A stretch of 64,000 nucleotides of DNA from Oscillospiraceae bacterium. GTDB lineage: Bacteria > Bacillota > Clostridia > Oscillospirales > Oscillospiraceae. The notes beneath the pieces were generated by a model. The model was not told the origin of the DNA. It was given only the letters and a program-made list of their open reading frames with translations, and searched no databases. The DNA lies in assembly GCA_015067435.1 (NCBI GenBank), contig SVMM01000003.1, positions 124,001 to 188,000 on the forward strand, written 5' to 3'. Below are positions 23,566 to 34,369 of this stretch, one piece after another (within the stretch, counting starts at the first letter, position 1; the number at the start of each line of letters is the position of its first letter). Both the position numbers and the translations under genes were made by a program.

Positions 23566-24063
23566 TTGAAGGGTAAACTCGGCAACGTCCTGAAGAATCT
23601 GGACGCCTATTTTGCCGGTTTCATGTTCGCCATCACGCTGACGATCGTCATCGTCAACGTGTTTACGCGCTATTTTATCGGCTACATCATTCCCTGGGGC
23701 GAAGAGGTCGCAACGAGCTGCTTCGTCTACACCACGTTCATCGGCGCGGCATGGTGCCTGCGCACGCACCAGCACGCGGGCGTTGACCTGCTGGTGGACA
23801 AGCTGCCCGAAAAGGCGCGCAAGTGCGTCCATCTGCTCACCGACATCATCATCCTCGTGCTCAACTGCTACATCACCTATCTCAGCGTTTTCTTTGTCTA
23901 TTCCTCCCGTATCAAAACCATGCCGATCCTGAAGATCACCTCCATCCCGCTCAACCTGTCGCTGACGTTCGGCTTCGGGCTGATGGCGATCTATTCGCTG
24001 ATCCAGTGCGTGAATGACATCCGCTTCTGGAACGGCGCGCCGGAAAAGGAGGATGCGAAATGA
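23566..24063 (+). CDS. TRAP transporter small permease (DctQ family)
   Basis: This 165-residue protein has four hydrophobic helices and the family signature W-G-E-E-V-A after the second strand of the first hairpin (Y-I-I-P-W-G-E-E). TTG 23566 is the only usable start in frame, with AAAGGAAGGG about 9 bases before it. The stop overlaps the DctM start (ATGA). It pairs with DctM in the membrane complex. Confidence 0.88.
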   Translation: MKGKLGNVLKNLDAYFAGFMFAITLTIVIVNVFTRYFIGYIIPWGEEVATSCFVYTTFIGAAWCLRTHQHAGVDLLVDKLPEKARKCVHLLTDIIILVLNCYITYLSVFFVYSSRIKTMPILKITSIPLNLSLTFGFGLMAIYSLIQCVNDIRFWNGAPEKEDAK

Positions 24064-25343
24064 TCTTTCTTCCCATTATCATCGCGCTGGTGCTGTACTT
24101 CACGGGCATCCCCATCGCCTACGCCCTGCTCGCCGGCACGCTGTACTTCTTCGGTTTCGTGGACACCACGTCCCACGCCTACCTGCTGCTGCAAAAGTTC
24201 ATCACGGCAACGCAGTCGTTCCCGTTCCTCGCGATCCCCTTCTTCATCATGTGCGGCTCCATTATGAACTACTCCGGCATGAGCGCGAAGCTCATGGCGT
24301 TCGCCGACGCGCTGACCGGCCACATGAAGGGCGGCCTCGCGCAGATCAACGTCCTTTTGAGCATGCTCATGGGCGGCTGCTCCGGCTCCGCCAACGCGGA
24401 CGCCGCCATGGAGTGCAAGATGCTGGTGCCGGAGATGGAAAAGCGCGGCTACGGCAAGGGCTTCTCCGCCGCCATCACCGCCGCGTCCTCCTGCATCACG
24501 CCCATCATCCCGCCGGGAATCAACCTGATCGTCTACGGCCTGATTGCGGGCGCGTCCGTCGGCAAGCTGTTCGCCGCGGGCTACCTGCCGGGCTTTCTGA
24601 TGGCGGTCGTGCTCATGATCACGGTCAGCATGATCGCGGGCAAGCGCGGCTACGCTCCCAGCCGTGAAAAGCGCGCCTCCGCCGGCGAGATCGGCCGGCA
24701 GGCGGTGGATTCCCTCTGGGCGCTGCTGTTCCCGCTGGGCATCATCATGGGCATGCGCTTCGGCCTCTTCACCCCCACCGAGGCGGGCGGCATCGGCGTG
24801 CTGTACTGCTTCCTCGTGGGCAAGTTCATCTACAAGGGTCTCAAGAAGGAGCATTTCATCCCGATCTTTAAAGAGACCGTCGCGGGCACCTGCACCGTCA
24901 TGCTCATCATCGTCGCCGCGACGCTCTTCGGCTACTACCTCAACTGGGAGAACATCCCCAACATGCTGCTCAAGGCGGTCAGCGGCCTTGCGAGCAACAA
25001 GTATCTGATCCTGCTGCTGCTCAACGTTGTGCTGCTCGTCGCGGGCATGTTCCTGGAGGGCGGCGCAGCGCTCATCATTCTGGCGCCCCTGATGGTGCCG
25101 CTGGTGAAGGCTGCGGGCATCGACCTCGTCCACTTCGGCATCGTGGTGAACGTCAACATCATGATCGGCGGTCTGACGCCGCCCTTCGGCTCGATGATGT
25201 TCACCTGCGTGGCGATCACCAAATGCAAGATGTCCGAATTCATCCGCGAGGTTTTGCCGTTCATTGTCGCGCTGATTGTCGCGCTGCTGCTGATCACCTA
25301 CATACCGGCGGTCTCCCTGCTGATCCCCAACCTGATCTACTAA
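24060..25343 (+). CDS. TRAP transporter large permease (DctM family)
   Basis: This 427-residue protein has about twelve hydrophobic segments. It shows the DctM landmarks F-L-A-I-P-F-F-I-M-C-G, G-G-C-S-G-S-A-N-A-D, I-I-P-P-G-I-N-L-I-V-Y-G and the C-terminal G-G-L-T-P-P-F-G-S-M-M-F. These re-entrant loops bind Na+ and substrate in the SiaM/DctM group. It forms the ion-coupled channel. Confidence 0.93.
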   Translation: MIFLPIIIALVLYFTGIPIAYALLAGTLYFFGFVDTTSHAYLLLQKFITATQSFPFLAIPFFIMCGSIMNYSGMSAKLMAFADALTGHMKGGLAQINVLLSMLMGGCSGSANADAAMECKMLVPEMEKRGYGKGFSAAITAASSCITPIIPPGINLIVYGLIAGASVGKLFAAGYLPGFLMAVVLMITVSMIAGKRGYAPSREKRASAGEIGRQAVDSLWALLFPLGIIMGMRFGLFTPTEAGGIGVLYCFLVGKFIYKGLKKEHFIPIFKETVAGTCTVMLIIVAATLFGYYLNWENIPNMLLKAVSGLASNKYLILLLLNVVLLVAGMFLEGGAALIILAPLMVPLVKAAGIDLVHFGIVVNVNIMIGGLTPPFGSMMFTCVAITKCKMSEFIREVLPFIVALIVALLLITYIPAVSLLIPNLIY

Positions 25344-25360
25344 GAGGAGTTTACGAATCT

Positions 25361-26089
25361 ATGAAAGTCATTGCACACCGCGGCTACAGCGGGGCATATC
25401 CGGAAAACACCATGCTCGCGTTCCGCAAGGCGGTCGAGGTCGGCGCGGACGGCATCGAGATGGACGTCCACGAGACGAAGGACGGCGTGCTCGTCGTCAT
25501 CCACGACGAAACCGTGAACCGCACCACGGACGGCAAGGGCGCCGTCAAGGATTTCACCTTCGACGAGCTGCGCAAGCTCAACGCCGCGGCACGTTACGGC
25601 GGCGAGTTCCAGCCCATCCCCTCCTTTGAGGAGTACTGCGAATGGGCGGCGCAGCAGCCGATCTTCACCAACGTGGAGATCAAGACCGACAACACCTACT
25701 ATCCCGACATCGAGCAGAAGATCTGGGACACCGCGGTGAAATACGGGCTTGAAAAGAGCACGCTCTTTTCCTCGTTCAACCACGTTTCCCTGCTGCGGCT
25801 CAAGCAGATCGCGCCCGAGGCGCACACCGGCGCGCTGACCGAGTGCTACGTCACGACCTTCCCCGGCTACTACTGCAAGAGCGCCGGATTTGAGGCGTAC
25901 CACCCCGGCGTGACCCTGCTCACCGACGAGAACGTGCGCAACTGCAAGGAGCACGGCATCGCCATCAACGTGTGGACTGTGAACGACATGACCGCTCTCG
26001 CCCGCCTGCTCGACTGGGGCTGCGACGCCGCCATGACCAACTATCCCGAGACCGCGCTCGCGTGGCTCTCGGCGCGCGGCGCCCACTGA
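25361..26089 (+). CDS. Glycerophosphodiester phosphodiesterase family protein
   Basis: This 242-residue protein starts I-A-H-R-G (catalytic His6) and continues with P-E-N-T-M-L-A-F, D-G-I-E-M-D-V-H-E-T-K-D-G, V-V-I-H-D-E-T-V-N-R-T-T-D-G and N-V-E-I-K. That is the complete GDPD TIM-barrel active site. It lacks a signal peptide, so it is cytoplasmic. AGAGGAG precedes ATG 25361. It lies 17 bases after DctM in the same operon. That raises the possibility that the TRAP system imports a glycerophosphodiester or that lipid head groups feed this pathway; the link is positional only. Confidence 0.88.
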   Translation: MKVIAHRGYSGAYPENTMLAFRKAVEVGADGIEMDVHETKDGVLVVIHDETVNRTTDGKGAVKDFTFDELRKLNAAARYGGEFQPIPSFEEYCEWAAQQPIFTNVEIKTDNTYYPDIEQKIWDTAVKYGLEKSTLFSSFNHVSLLRLKQIAPEAHTGALTECYVTTFPGYYCKSAGFEAYHPGVTLLTDENVRNCKEHGIAINVWTVNDMTALARLLDWGCDAAMTNYPETALAWLSARGAH

Positions 26090-26136
26090 AAACAACCGTC
26101 AAACGATTTGAATTTTAATAAGGAGGAGTACGAACC

Positions 26137-27246
26137 ATGGAAACCAGACCTTATGTTTCTTGGGAACTGATGAACTCGTTCATGATCGACGTGTTCAAGT
26201 GCTACGGCGTGCCGGAGGAGGACGCGAAAATCTGCGCCGACGTGCTGCTGGAGTCCGACCGCCGCGGCATCGAGAGCCACGGCTGCAACCGCTTCAAGCC
26301 CATCTACCTCGACCGCATCAAGAACGGCACGCTCCTGCCCGTGACGAAGATGGACATTGTCAAGGACACTCCGACCACCGTGGTCATGGACGCCAACAAC
26401 GGCATGGGCATGGTCGCGAGCTACCACATGATGGAGATGCTCATTGAGAAGGCGAAGCAGTACGGCATGGCGGGCGGCGCGATCTACAACTCCACCCACT
26501 ACGGCATCGCGGGCTACTGGTCCACGATGGCGGAGAAGGCGGGCATGATCGGCATCACCGGCACGAACGCGCGTCCCTCCGTCGCCCCGACGTGGGGCGT
26601 GGAGCCGATGATGGGCACGAACCCGTTCACGTTCACCATGCCCACGGACGAGGCGTTCCCGTTCAACTTCGACTGTGCGACGAGCATCGTGCAGAACGGT
26701 AAGATCGAGTTCTATGAGCGCATCGGCCACGAGACGCCGGCAGGCCTCGTCGTCACGAAGGACGGCGGCACGATGACCGACTCCGGCAAGATCCTCAAGG
26801 AAATGCGCGCCGGCAACTGCGCGCTGCTGTCCATCGGCGGCCTCGGCGAGGCGACCGGCGGCTACAAGGGCTACGGCTTCACGACCATCGTCGAGATCCT
26901 GTCCGCGGCGCTCGCGGGCGGCCCGTTCCTCAAGGAGCTGAGCGGCAAGAACCCCGACGGCACGAACAAGATGTACCGCCTCGGCCACTTCTTCTTCGTC
27001 ATCAACCCCGAATTCTTCATGGGCCTCGACACGTTCAAGAAGACCACGGGCGAGATCCTGCGCGGCCTGCGTTCTTCCGAGAAGGCGCCCGGCGCGGAGC
27101 GCATCTACACCGCCGGTGAGAAGGAGTGGGACGCCTGGCAGGAGCGCAAGGACAAGGGCGTGCCCGTCGGCGAGAGCATCCAGAAGGAGCTCATCGCCCT
27201 GCGCGACGAGTACAAGCTCGACTACAAGTTCCCGTTTGAGAATTGA
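26137..27246 (+). CDS. Ldh-family (malate/L-lactate-type) NAD(P)-dependent dehydrogenase
   Basis: This 369-residue protein is of the MDH/LDH-2 family (not the Rossmann-type enzymes). It has the R-G-I-E-S-H-G-C motif near residue 43 holding the catalytic His, then N-S-T-H-Y-G-I-A-G-Y, a S-V-A-P-T-W-G-V-E-P-M-M-G-T-N-P-F nucleotide/substrate loop and G-G-Y-K-G-Y-G-F. Family members oxidise 2-hydroxy acids such as malate, sulfolactate or ureidoglycolate. AAGGAGGAG precedes ATG. The neighbouring TRAP importer and malic enzyme favour a C4 or related hydroxy-acid. Confidence 0.87.
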   Translation: METRPYVSWELMNSFMIDVFKCYGVPEEDAKICADVLLESDRRGIESHGCNRFKPIYLDRIKNGTLLPVTKMDIVKDTPTTVVMDANNGMGMVASYHMMEMLIEKAKQYGMAGGAIYNSTHYGIAGYWSTMAEKAGMIGITGTNARPSVAPTWGVEPMMGTNPFTFTMPTDEAFPFNFDCATSIVQNGKIEFYERIGHETPAGLVVTKDGGTMTDSGKILKEMRAGNCALLSIGGLGEATGGYKGYGFTTIVEILSAALAGGPFLKELSGKNPDGTNKMYRLGHFFFVINPEFFMGLDTFKKTTGEILRGLRSSEKAPGAERIYTAGEKEWDAWQERKDKGVPVGESIQKELIALRDEYKLDYKFPFEN

Positions 27247-27266
27247 TGGAAAGGACGGTTGCCGAA

Positions 27267-28439
<1,173 letters not shown>

Positions 28440-28490
28440 GCCAAAAAGCGCCGCCGCAAAGCGGCAGCGCGGAAGAGATACCCTCTCTAC

Positions 28491-28533
28491 AAAAGGAGCG
28501 CGTTGCAGATTCCGTCTGCAACGCGCTCCTTTT
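28491..28533. terminator. Bidirectional terminator
   Basis: A 19-bp perfect stem with a 5-base loop (28491-28509 and 28515-28533), with flanking A and T runs. It lies between the convergent malic enzyme and flavin reductase genes. A weaker GC hairpin precedes it at about 28448-28470. Confidence 0.9.
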
Positions 28534-28551
28534 ATGCTGTTTTGATGGCGC

Positions 28552-30504
28552 TCACACGTCCAGCGCGGCGTGGTACCCCTGATAGACCGCGTGGGTGATC
28601 GTGTCGGGCTTTACGCAGTTGCCGATGGCGAAGAACTTCGGCGCGGCGCCGCGCAGCTCGTCCACCACGGCGGTGTTCGGCTTGAGGCCGAGGCCGCAGA
28701 GAATGGTGTCGCCGGGGATCTCGACCTGCGTGCCGTCCGCAGTGGAGCAGACGACCCCCGTCTCCCCCGCCTTCTCGCACTTGCAGGAGGTGTGCACCTC
28801 GACATGGCACTTCTCCAGCTCCGCCATCAGCAGCGGGCGGTAGCGCACGTTCGCGTCCGGGCAGAGCTGGTCGCGCATTTCGACAAGGTGCACCTTCTTG
28901 CCCTCGCGGGCGAGGCAGACCGCCAGCTCGCAGCCGACAAGGCCGCCGCCGAGGACGATGGCGGTGTCCCCGATCTCGCCCTTGCGGAGATAGTAGTCCT
29001 CCGCCGGGATCATGTTCTTCGCCTCGCGCAGCCCCGGGATCGGCGGGATCAGCGGCTCGCTGCCCGCGGCGACGATCAGCGCATCCGGCGCTTCGCGCTC
29101 GACGTACGCGCGGTCCACGCGCGTGTTGAGGCGGATCTCCACGCCCTCCTGCTCGCAGAAGTGGGCGTAGGTGCCGGCGAGCTGGTACATCTCATACTTG
29201 AACGGGATCGCCGCCTCGCCCTTGAGAAGTCCGCCCAGCTCGTCCGACGCCTCGCAGAGCGTGACGGTGTGACCGCGCCGTGCCGCCGTATAAGCCGCAT
29301 ACAGACCGCCGGGGCCGCCGCCGACCACCAGCACCTTCTTCGGGTTCGAGGACTTCGCGATCTCGCCGAAGCCCTCGTTCTCACGCCCGATGAGCGGGTT
29401 GACCGTGCAGCGGCGCGTGAAGGTCGCGGCGCGCTCCGCCATGCAGGTGAAGCAGCGCAGGCAGTGGACGATCTCGTCGTCGCGGTTCTCCATGACCTTG
29501 TTCGGGAGCTGGTGATCCGCGAGCAGCTGGCGCGCCATCTCGACCACGTCCGCCTTGCCGGAAGCGATGATCTCCTCCATCATGGCGGGGTCGCTCAGAC
29601 CGCCGACGGTGGTGACGGGCTTTTGGACGTGCTTTTTGATCTCCGCGGCGAGGTATACGTTGCGGCCGTGCTCCTCGAACCACGACGGATGCGTGATGCC
29701 GAAGGTCTTCTGGTACGTGCCCGCCGAGACGTGGATCAGATCGACATACTCCTCGACCGCCTGCGCGATGCGGATGCCCTCGTCGAGGTGGTAGCCGCCG
29801 TCGACAAACTCGTCGCCGCTCATGCGGAACTCGATCGGGAAGCCGGGGCCGACCGCCGCGCGTACGGAGGCAAGCACCTCGCGCGCAAAGCGCGTGCGGT
29901 TTTCCAGGCTTCCGCCGTACTCGTCCGTGCGGCGGTTGAAGAGCGGCGAGAGGAACTGGTTGATGAGCCAGCCGTGCCCGCCGTGCACCATGACCATGCG
30001 GAAGCCCGCGCGCTTCGCGAGCGCCGCGGTCTCGCCGTAGGCGCGCACGATCTCGTCGATGGCCGCCTTGTCGAGCTCTCTGATCTCCAGCCCGTCGGCG
30101 CGCTTTCCCGCGGAGGGGCCGTACTGCGCCATGGACGCTTTTCTGTTCTTGTCGGCGAGGTAGGTGCCGGAAAACTGGCCGGAGTGTGACAGCTCGACCG
30201 ACGCGACCGCGCCGTGGCGGTTGATGGCGTCGGCGGTGTAGGTGAAGCTCGGCAAGCTCCCGGGCACGCTTAAATCGAGCCGGAAGGCGTGGCTGCCGTC
30301 CGTCGGGTGCACCATGCACTCCGACACGGTCACCGCCGCCGCGCCGCCGTAGGCGCGCAGCTCATAGAACTTGACGGAGCGCTCTCCGATGCAGCCGTCC
30401 GGTGTGATGTCCGTGCCGCCCATCGGCGAGGAGAACATGCGGTTGCGGAACGTGACGTTGCCCAGCTTGATGGGCGAGCAAAGATGGGGATATTTGTACT
30501 CCAT
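28552..30504 (-). CDS. Old Yellow Enzyme-type iron-sulfur flavoprotein reductase (2,4-dienoyl-CoA reductase / BaiCD-like)
   Basis: This 650-residue protein has an N-terminal FMN TIM barrel (1-340) with [14 protein letters not shown] and [14 protein letters not shown]. An iron-sulfur motif C-L-R-C-F-T-C with a fourth Cys in R-R-C-T-V-N-P follows. A C-terminal FAD/NAD(P) module begins at about 388 ([10 protein letters not shown]) with a second nucleotide fold at [10 protein letters not shown]. It reduces activated C=C bonds, for example enoates or bile-acid and flavonoid intermediates; the substrate is not predictable. Monocistronic, ending at the bidirectional terminator. Confidence 0.9.
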   Translation of the reverse strand: MEYKYPHLCSPIKLGNVTFRNRMFSSPMGGTDITPDGCIGERSVKFYELRAYGGAAAVTVSECMVHPTDGSHAFRLDLSVPGSLPSFTYTADAINRHGAVASVELSHSGQFSGTYLADKNRKASMAQYGPSAGKRADGLEIRELDKAAIDEIVRAYGETAALAKRAGFRMVMVHGGHGWLINQFLSPLFNRRTDEYGGSLENRTRFAREVLASVRAAVGPGFPIEFRMSGDEFVDGGYHLDEGIRIAQAVEEYVDLIHVSAGTYQKTFGITHPSWFEEHGRNVYLAAEIKKHVQKPVTTVGGLSDPAMMEEIIASGKADVVEMARQLLADHQLPNKVMENRDDEIVHCLRCFTCMAERAATFTRRCTVNPLIGRENEGFGEIAKSSNPKKVLVVGGGPGGLYAAYTAARRGHTVTLCEASDELGGLLKGEAAIPFKYEMYQLAGTYAHFCEQEGVEIRLNTRVDRAYVEREAPDALIVAAGSEPLIPPIPGLREAKNMIPAEDYYLRKGEIGDTAIVLGGGLVGCELAVCLAREGKKVHLVEMRDQLCPDANVRYRPLLMAELEKCHVEVHTSCKCEKAGETGVVCSTADGTQVEIPGDTILCGLGLKPNTAVVDELRGAAPKFFAIGNCVKPDTITHAVYQGYHAALDV

Positions 30505-30657
30505 GATGCTTTCCTTTCTGCGCCGTGCCTTGACTTTAAATTATACTATAATGCATTCTTTATAATTTTCGTTTATAGTTTACCACCCGCATTGAGGTTT
30601 TGTAAAGAGTTTTTTTCGCGGAAATGCATGTTTTTGCAAGCATGCCGCCGTTTGGCG
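30505..30657. other. AT-rich divergent regulatory interval
   Basis: This stretch contains several TATAAT-like hexamers on both strands around 30540-30570 and must include the flavin reductase promoter. I cannot choose a -35/-10 pair with confidence. No small gene is visible. Confidence 0.35.
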
Positions 30658-30686
30658 TTGCTTTTCGCAAAATGCCCTGCTATGAT
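30658..30686 (+). promoter_or_regulatory. Promoter of the YwlG-type gene
   Basis: TTGCTT (30658-30663), 17 bases, TATGAT (30681-30686), about 80 bases before the start codon. Confidence 0.55.
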
Positions 30687-30766
30687 ATGCTTGTCGGCGC
30701 CGGAGCCGGGCGTGCGCGTCACATCCGGCAGGGCGCCGCGGGTAATCGCATCGGGAGGAAACGAAC

Positions 30767-31336
30767 ATGGAATTTGAAGAGATCAGGCGGCAGGCAAACG
30801 CCGCCGTTACGGAGCTGCTGGACGCGGCGCGCCCGGAGGCGGGCGGGATCTTCATCGTCGGCTGCTCGACCAGCGAGATCATGGGCGCGCACATTGGCAA
30901 GGGCTCCAGTCTGGACGCCGCTCGCGCGGTGTACGACGGGATCTTTCCCGTACTGCGCGAGCACGGCCTGTTCCTCGCCGCGCAGTGCTGTGAGCACCTG
31001 AACCGCGCGGTCATCGTCGAGCGCGCGGCGCTGCTGTCGGGCACGGAGATCTGCAACGTCGTGCCGAAGCTGCACGCGGGCGGCGCGTTCGCCATGACGG
31101 TCTACGAAAACGCGGAGCACCCCGTCGCCGTCGAGCAGATCCGCGCGGTTGCCGGCATGGACATCGGTGACACGCTGATCGGGATGCACCTCAGGAGCGT
31201 CGCCGTCCCCGTCCGCATCTCCGTCAAGCGCATCGGGGAGGCAAATCTGGTGTGCGCCCGGACGCGTCCGAAGTTCATCGGCGGCGCGCGTGCGGAATAC
31301 GATCCCGTGCTCATCGGCGATGAGATCAAACGCTGA
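30767..31336 (+). CDS. YwlG / TIGR01440 family protein (UPF0340)
   Basis: This 189-residue protein is recognisable by G-G-I-F-I-V-G-C-S-T-S-E-I, H-I-G-K-G-S-S, the Q-C-C-E-H-L-N-R-A motif and G-M-D-I-G-D-T-L-I-G-M-H-L. The family is widespread in Bacillota and has no established function. The conserved Cys and His residues hint at metal or thiol chemistry. GGGAGGAAACGAAC precedes ATG. Single gene with its own promoter and terminator. Confidence 0.85.
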   Translation: MEFEEIRRQANAAVTELLDAARPEAGGIFIVGCSTSEIMGAHIGKGSSLDAARAVYDGIFPVLREHGLFLAAQCCEHLNRAVIVERAALLSGTEICNVVPKLHAGGAFAMTVYENAEHPVAVEQIRAVAGMDIGDTLIGMHLRSVAVPVRISVKRIGEANLVCARTRPKFIGGARAEYDPVLIGDEIKR

Positions 31337-31345
31337 AACAGGTAA

Positions 31346-31381
31346 AAAACCACGGCAGCCCGCATGGACCGCCGTGGTTTT
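31346..31381. terminator. Bidirectional terminator
   Basis: An 11-bp stem (31346-31356 and 31371-31381) with A-run left and T-run right, between convergent genes. Confidence 0.8.
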
Positions 31382-31392
31382 CTCATATTTCG

Positions 31393-31869
31393 TTATGATT
31401 CGTTGACGAGCTTTCCGGTCATGTGCTCGATGGTCAGGGCGAACATCAGCGTGCCGGGGCCGGAGTTTTGAATTTCGTGCTCGATGTACGCCTCGTCCTG
31501 CGTGAACTTGCGGCTGAGCCGCCGGGAGATATCGTAGACCTTCTCGCGGTCCTCGATGAATTCGACGCGGCCGAACACGATGACGCTTTTGATGTTCAGC
31601 GCCCAGTCGCCCTCCTTGCGAAAGCCCTCGTCATATACGCAGAACGACGCCTTGTCGCAGCGGCGGAGCGCGTCGATCTTGTGGCCCTTCTTCCCGCCGT
31701 GGAAGTAGAGCTTCCCGTCCTCCTCGCAGTAGAAGTGGTTGATCGGCATTCCGTAGGGATAACCGTCGTCGCCGAGGACGCTCAGCACGCCGCGCGGCTG
31801 CCGGGCGAGGATTTCGACGCACTCCTCCCGCGTGAGCTGCTGTTTGATGCGAAGCATTTCCCTGAACAT
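31393..31869 (-). CDS. Pyridoxamine 5'-phosphate oxidase-fold flavoprotein (NimA-like)
   Basis: This 158-residue split-barrel protein has G-V-L-S-V-L-G-D-D-G-Y-P-Y-G-M-P-I-N as the first strands, then L-Y-F-H-G-G-K-K-G-H-K-I-D-A-L with the FMN phosphate-binding residues, and a V-I-V-F-G-R-V strand. This subgroup includes nitroimidazole-resistance-like proteins and flavin-dependent reductases of unknown substrate. GGAGGG lies about 10 bases upstream of the start, behind a good promoter. The physiological substrate is unknown, and resistance should not be inferred. Confidence 0.85.
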   Translation of the reverse strand: MFREMLRIKQQLTREECVEILARQPRGVLSVLGDDGYPYGMPINHFYCEEDGKLYFHGGKKGHKIDALRRCDKASFCVYDEGFRKEGDWALNIKSVIVFGRVEFIEDREKVYDISRRLSRKFTQDEAYIEHEIQNSGPGTLMFALTIEHMTGKLVNES

Positions 31870-31908
31870 ATCGTTCCCTCCGTAAGCTGTTGTGATCGGT
31901 CAGAGCAG

Positions 31909-31937
31909 ATTATACACCGCGTCGTGGCGAAGCGCAA
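31909..31937 (-). promoter_or_regulatory. Promoter of the NimA-like gene
   Basis: On the minus strand TTGCGC (31932-31937), 17 bases, TATAAT (31909-31914), about 40 bases ahead of the start codon. Confidence 0.6.
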
Positions 31938-32000
31938 GTAGATGTTTGGGTTTTATGGTAAACCGGAACAAAAAAAGTGCGTCCGAGGCTCGTTGTTTTG

Positions 32001-32029
32001 TTGCTTTTTTCGGCGCGGCATGGTATACT
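32001..32029 (+). promoter_or_regulatory. Promoter of the SLH 5'-nucleotidase gene
   Basis: TTGCTT (32001-32006), 17 bases, TATACT (32024-32029), 66 bases ahead of ATG 32095. Confidence 0.65.
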
Positions 32030-32094
32030 GCCTTTACCACACCGCCGCGGCGCGAAAGAGACGCGCCGCAGGCAAAAAGAAAGGAATGATACCA

Positions 32095-34260
32095 ATGAAT
32101 CGCAGAAGACTGTTATCCCTGCTTCTTACTCTGGTAATGGCGCTCTCCCTTGCAGTTCCCTCCATGGCTGCCGACACCCCGTGGTACGCCGAGGCGCAGG
32201 CATATGTCACGCAGAACGGCCTGATGAAGGACGCCGCCGGCGGCTTTGACGCCAACGCTCCCGTGGATCGTCTGACCACGATCGAGGCGCTCTATGCTCT
32301 GGCGGGCAAGCCCGCCGTTGCCGGCGCGGACAACACCGCGGTCGAGTGGGCGGACGCCGTCTTGCCCGCGTTTGACCCCAGTGTGGGCGGCGACGGCACG
32401 GTCACCCGTGAACAGGTCAAGAGTCTCCTGGAGACCTATGCCACCGTGAGCGGCATCACCACCGACGGTCTGATGATCGGCGATGCGAGCGGCAACCTGA
32501 TGCTCGACAAGGTGATGACCCGCGCCGAGTTTGCGCAGGTCCTGCTGCGTCTTTCCAAGAAGAACATCGCGACCTACACCGAGGTCATGGATCTGCAGGT
32601 GCTCGCCACCAGCGACCTCCACGGCAAGTTCTATCCCTGGGCCTACGCCACCAACACGGAGAGCACCTCCGGCAGCATGACCCAGCTTGCCACCGCCATC
32701 AAGTCGCTGCGCACCGAGAACACCCTGCTCGTTGACGCGGGCGACACCGTGCAGGACAACTCCGCCCAGATCTTCCAGAACGAGGAAGTCCATCCGATGA
32801 TCGCGGCGCTCAACGCCATCGGCTATGACATCTGGGTCACGGGCAACCACGAGTACAACTTCGGCATGGACTATCTGAAGAAGGTCATCGCCTCCTTTGA
32901 CGGCAAGACGCTTGTCGGCAACGTGCTCGACGAGGACGGCAAGCCCATCGCCGACGGCTACACCATCATCGAGAAGAACGGCGTCAAGATCGGCGTCATC
33001 GGCATGGTCACGCAGAACATCACCCGCTGGGATGCCACCAACCTTGCCAAGTGCACCGTCACCGACCCCGTGCAGGAAACCCGCAAGATCATCGACAAGA
33101 TCGGCGGCGATGTGGACGTGCTCATTGCCGTGATGCACATGGGCGTTGAGAACGAGTACGGCGTCGCCAACTCCGGCACCATCGACCTCGCCAACGCCTG
33201 CCCCGAGTTCGACCTGATCGTCTCCTCCCATGAGCACGCACTCATCGAGGGCAAGGAGTATAACGGCATTCTGACCATCCAGAACAAGAATCAGGCGCAG
33301 ACGATGAACGACGTCCATCTCACCCTCGCCAAGTCCGCGGACGGCTGGAATGTCATCAACCGCACCTCCAAGGTGATCGAGATCAAGAACTACGAGTCCG
33401 ATCCCGACCTGCTGGCGATGCTCAAGCCCTATCACGAGCAGGCGGTTGCCGACGCGAACGTCGTCATCGGCAAGCTGGAGGGCGGCAACCTCGCTCCCGA
33501 CAACGAGATCAAGGAGATCCCCTCCGCGCAGATCATGGACACCGCGCTGATCGACCTGATCAACGATGTCCAGATGTACTACACCGGCGCGAAGGTCTCC
33601 GCCGCGGCGCTGTTCGTCATGGAGGCCAACCTCAAGGTCGGCGACATTCACAAGTCCGACTCCTCTCTGGTCTACAAGTACGACAATACGCTCTACAAGA
33701 TGCAGATGACCGGCGCGCAGCTCAAGAAGTTCATGGAATGGTCCGCCAGCTACTTCAACCAGTACAAGGACGGCGACCTGACCATCTCCTTCAGCCCCGA
33801 CATCCGCGCCTACAACTACGATATGTTCGCGGGCGTCAACTATGAGATCGACATCTCCAAGCCCGCCGGCGAGCGCATCGTCAACCTGACCTGGCCCGAC
33901 GGCACGCCCGTCAAGGACGACGAGAGCTTCGTCATCGCGGTCAACAACTACCGCTGCAACTCCCAGCTGCTCTCCGACGTCATCTATAAGGATGGCGACA
34001 AGCCCACGCTGCTGGAGATCGACGTCCGCGGCGACATCGGCGGCGTGCGCGAGCTGATCGGCGAGTACATCAAGACCGTCAAGGGCGGCACGATCACCCC
34101 GGTTTGCGACAACAACTGGAAGATCGTCGGCAACAACTGGGACGAGGCCCTGCATCAGAAGGCTGTCGAGCAGCTTGCCGCCGGCCAGCTGACCATCCCC
34201 TCCTCCGAGGACGGCCGCACGCCCAACGTCAAGGCGATCACGGTCAACGACCTGAAGTAA
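32095..34260 (+). CDS. Surface 5'-nucleotidase / 2',3'-cyclic phosphodiesterase with SLH-type domains
   Basis: This 721-residue protein has a signal peptide (residues 1-25, cleavage likely after A-V-P-S-M-A). Two or three S-layer-homology-like repeats follow to about 165 (W-Y-A-E-A-Q-A-Y-V, V-D-R-L-T-T-I-E-A-L, M-T-R-A-E-F-A-Q-V-L). The metallophosphatase domain (about 168-400) has S-D-L-H-G, D-A-G-D-T, G-N-H-E-Y-N-F-G, M-H-M-G and S-H-E-H. The UshA-type C-terminal nucleotide-binding domain ends near residue 700. It would be held on the cell wall and release phosphate and nucleoside from external nucleotides. AAAGGAATG precedes the start; the frame is open to 31942 without another ribosome site. 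Confidence 0.9.
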   Translation: MNRRRLLSLLLTLVMALSLAVPSMAADTPWYAEAQAYVTQNGLMKDAAGGFDANAPVDRLTTIEALYALAGKPAVAGADNTAVEWADAVLPAFDPSVGGDGTVTREQVKSLLETYATVSGITTDGLMIGDASGNLMLDKVMTRAEFAQVLLRLSKKNIATYTEVMDLQVLATSDLHGKFYPWAYATNTESTSGSMTQLATAIKSLRTENTLLVDAGDTVQDNSAQIFQNEEVHPMIAALNAIGYDIWVTGNHEYNFGMDYLKKVIASFDGKTLVGNVLDEDGKPIADGYTIIEKNGVKIGVIGMVTQNITRWDATNLAKCTVTDPVQETRKIIDKIGGDVDVLIAVMHMGVENEYGVANSGTIDLANACPEFDLIVSSHEHALIEGKEYNGILTIQNKNQAQTMNDVHLTLAKSADGWNVINRTSKVIEIKNYESDPDLLAMLKPYHEQAVADANVVIGKLEGGNLAPDNEIKEIPSAQIMDTALIDLINDVQMYYTGAKVSAAALFVMEANLKVGDIHKSDSSLVYKYDNTLYKMQMTGAQLKKFMEWSASYFNQYKDGDLTISFSPDIRAYNYDMFAGVNYEIDISKPAGERIVNLTWPDGTPVKDDESFVIAVNNYRCNSQLLSDVIYKDGDKPTLLEIDVRGDIGGVRELIGEYIKTVKGGTITPVCDNNWKIVGNNWDEALHQKAVEQLAAGQLTIPSSEDGRTPNVKAITVNDLK

Positions 34261-34296
34261 GATCGGCATCCGCCGAAGCGGCAACTTTACACGGAA

Positions 34297-34324
34297 CGAG
34301 CCCCCGACGTTTGTCGGGGGCTCG
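34297..34324. terminator. Terminator of the 5'-nucleotidase gene
   Basis: A 12-bp perfect GC-rich stem (34297-34308 and 34313-34324) with a GTTT loop. The T-run afterwards is poor. It may also serve the convergent gene. Confidence 0.65.
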
Positions 34325-34369
34325 CGTCGTATATGCGTCATATGCGCGGAGCCGCGCGTTCCGCGCGTG

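Noticed and set aside
31393-31869. Nitroimidazole resistance gene (nim)
   Set aside because: Only general PNPOx-fold similarity; most such proteins are not resistance determinants.
32113-34341. Minus-strand open frame of 742 codons opposite the SLH 5'-nucleotidase
   Set aside because: No start context or motif; the plus-strand protein is complete and recognisable.
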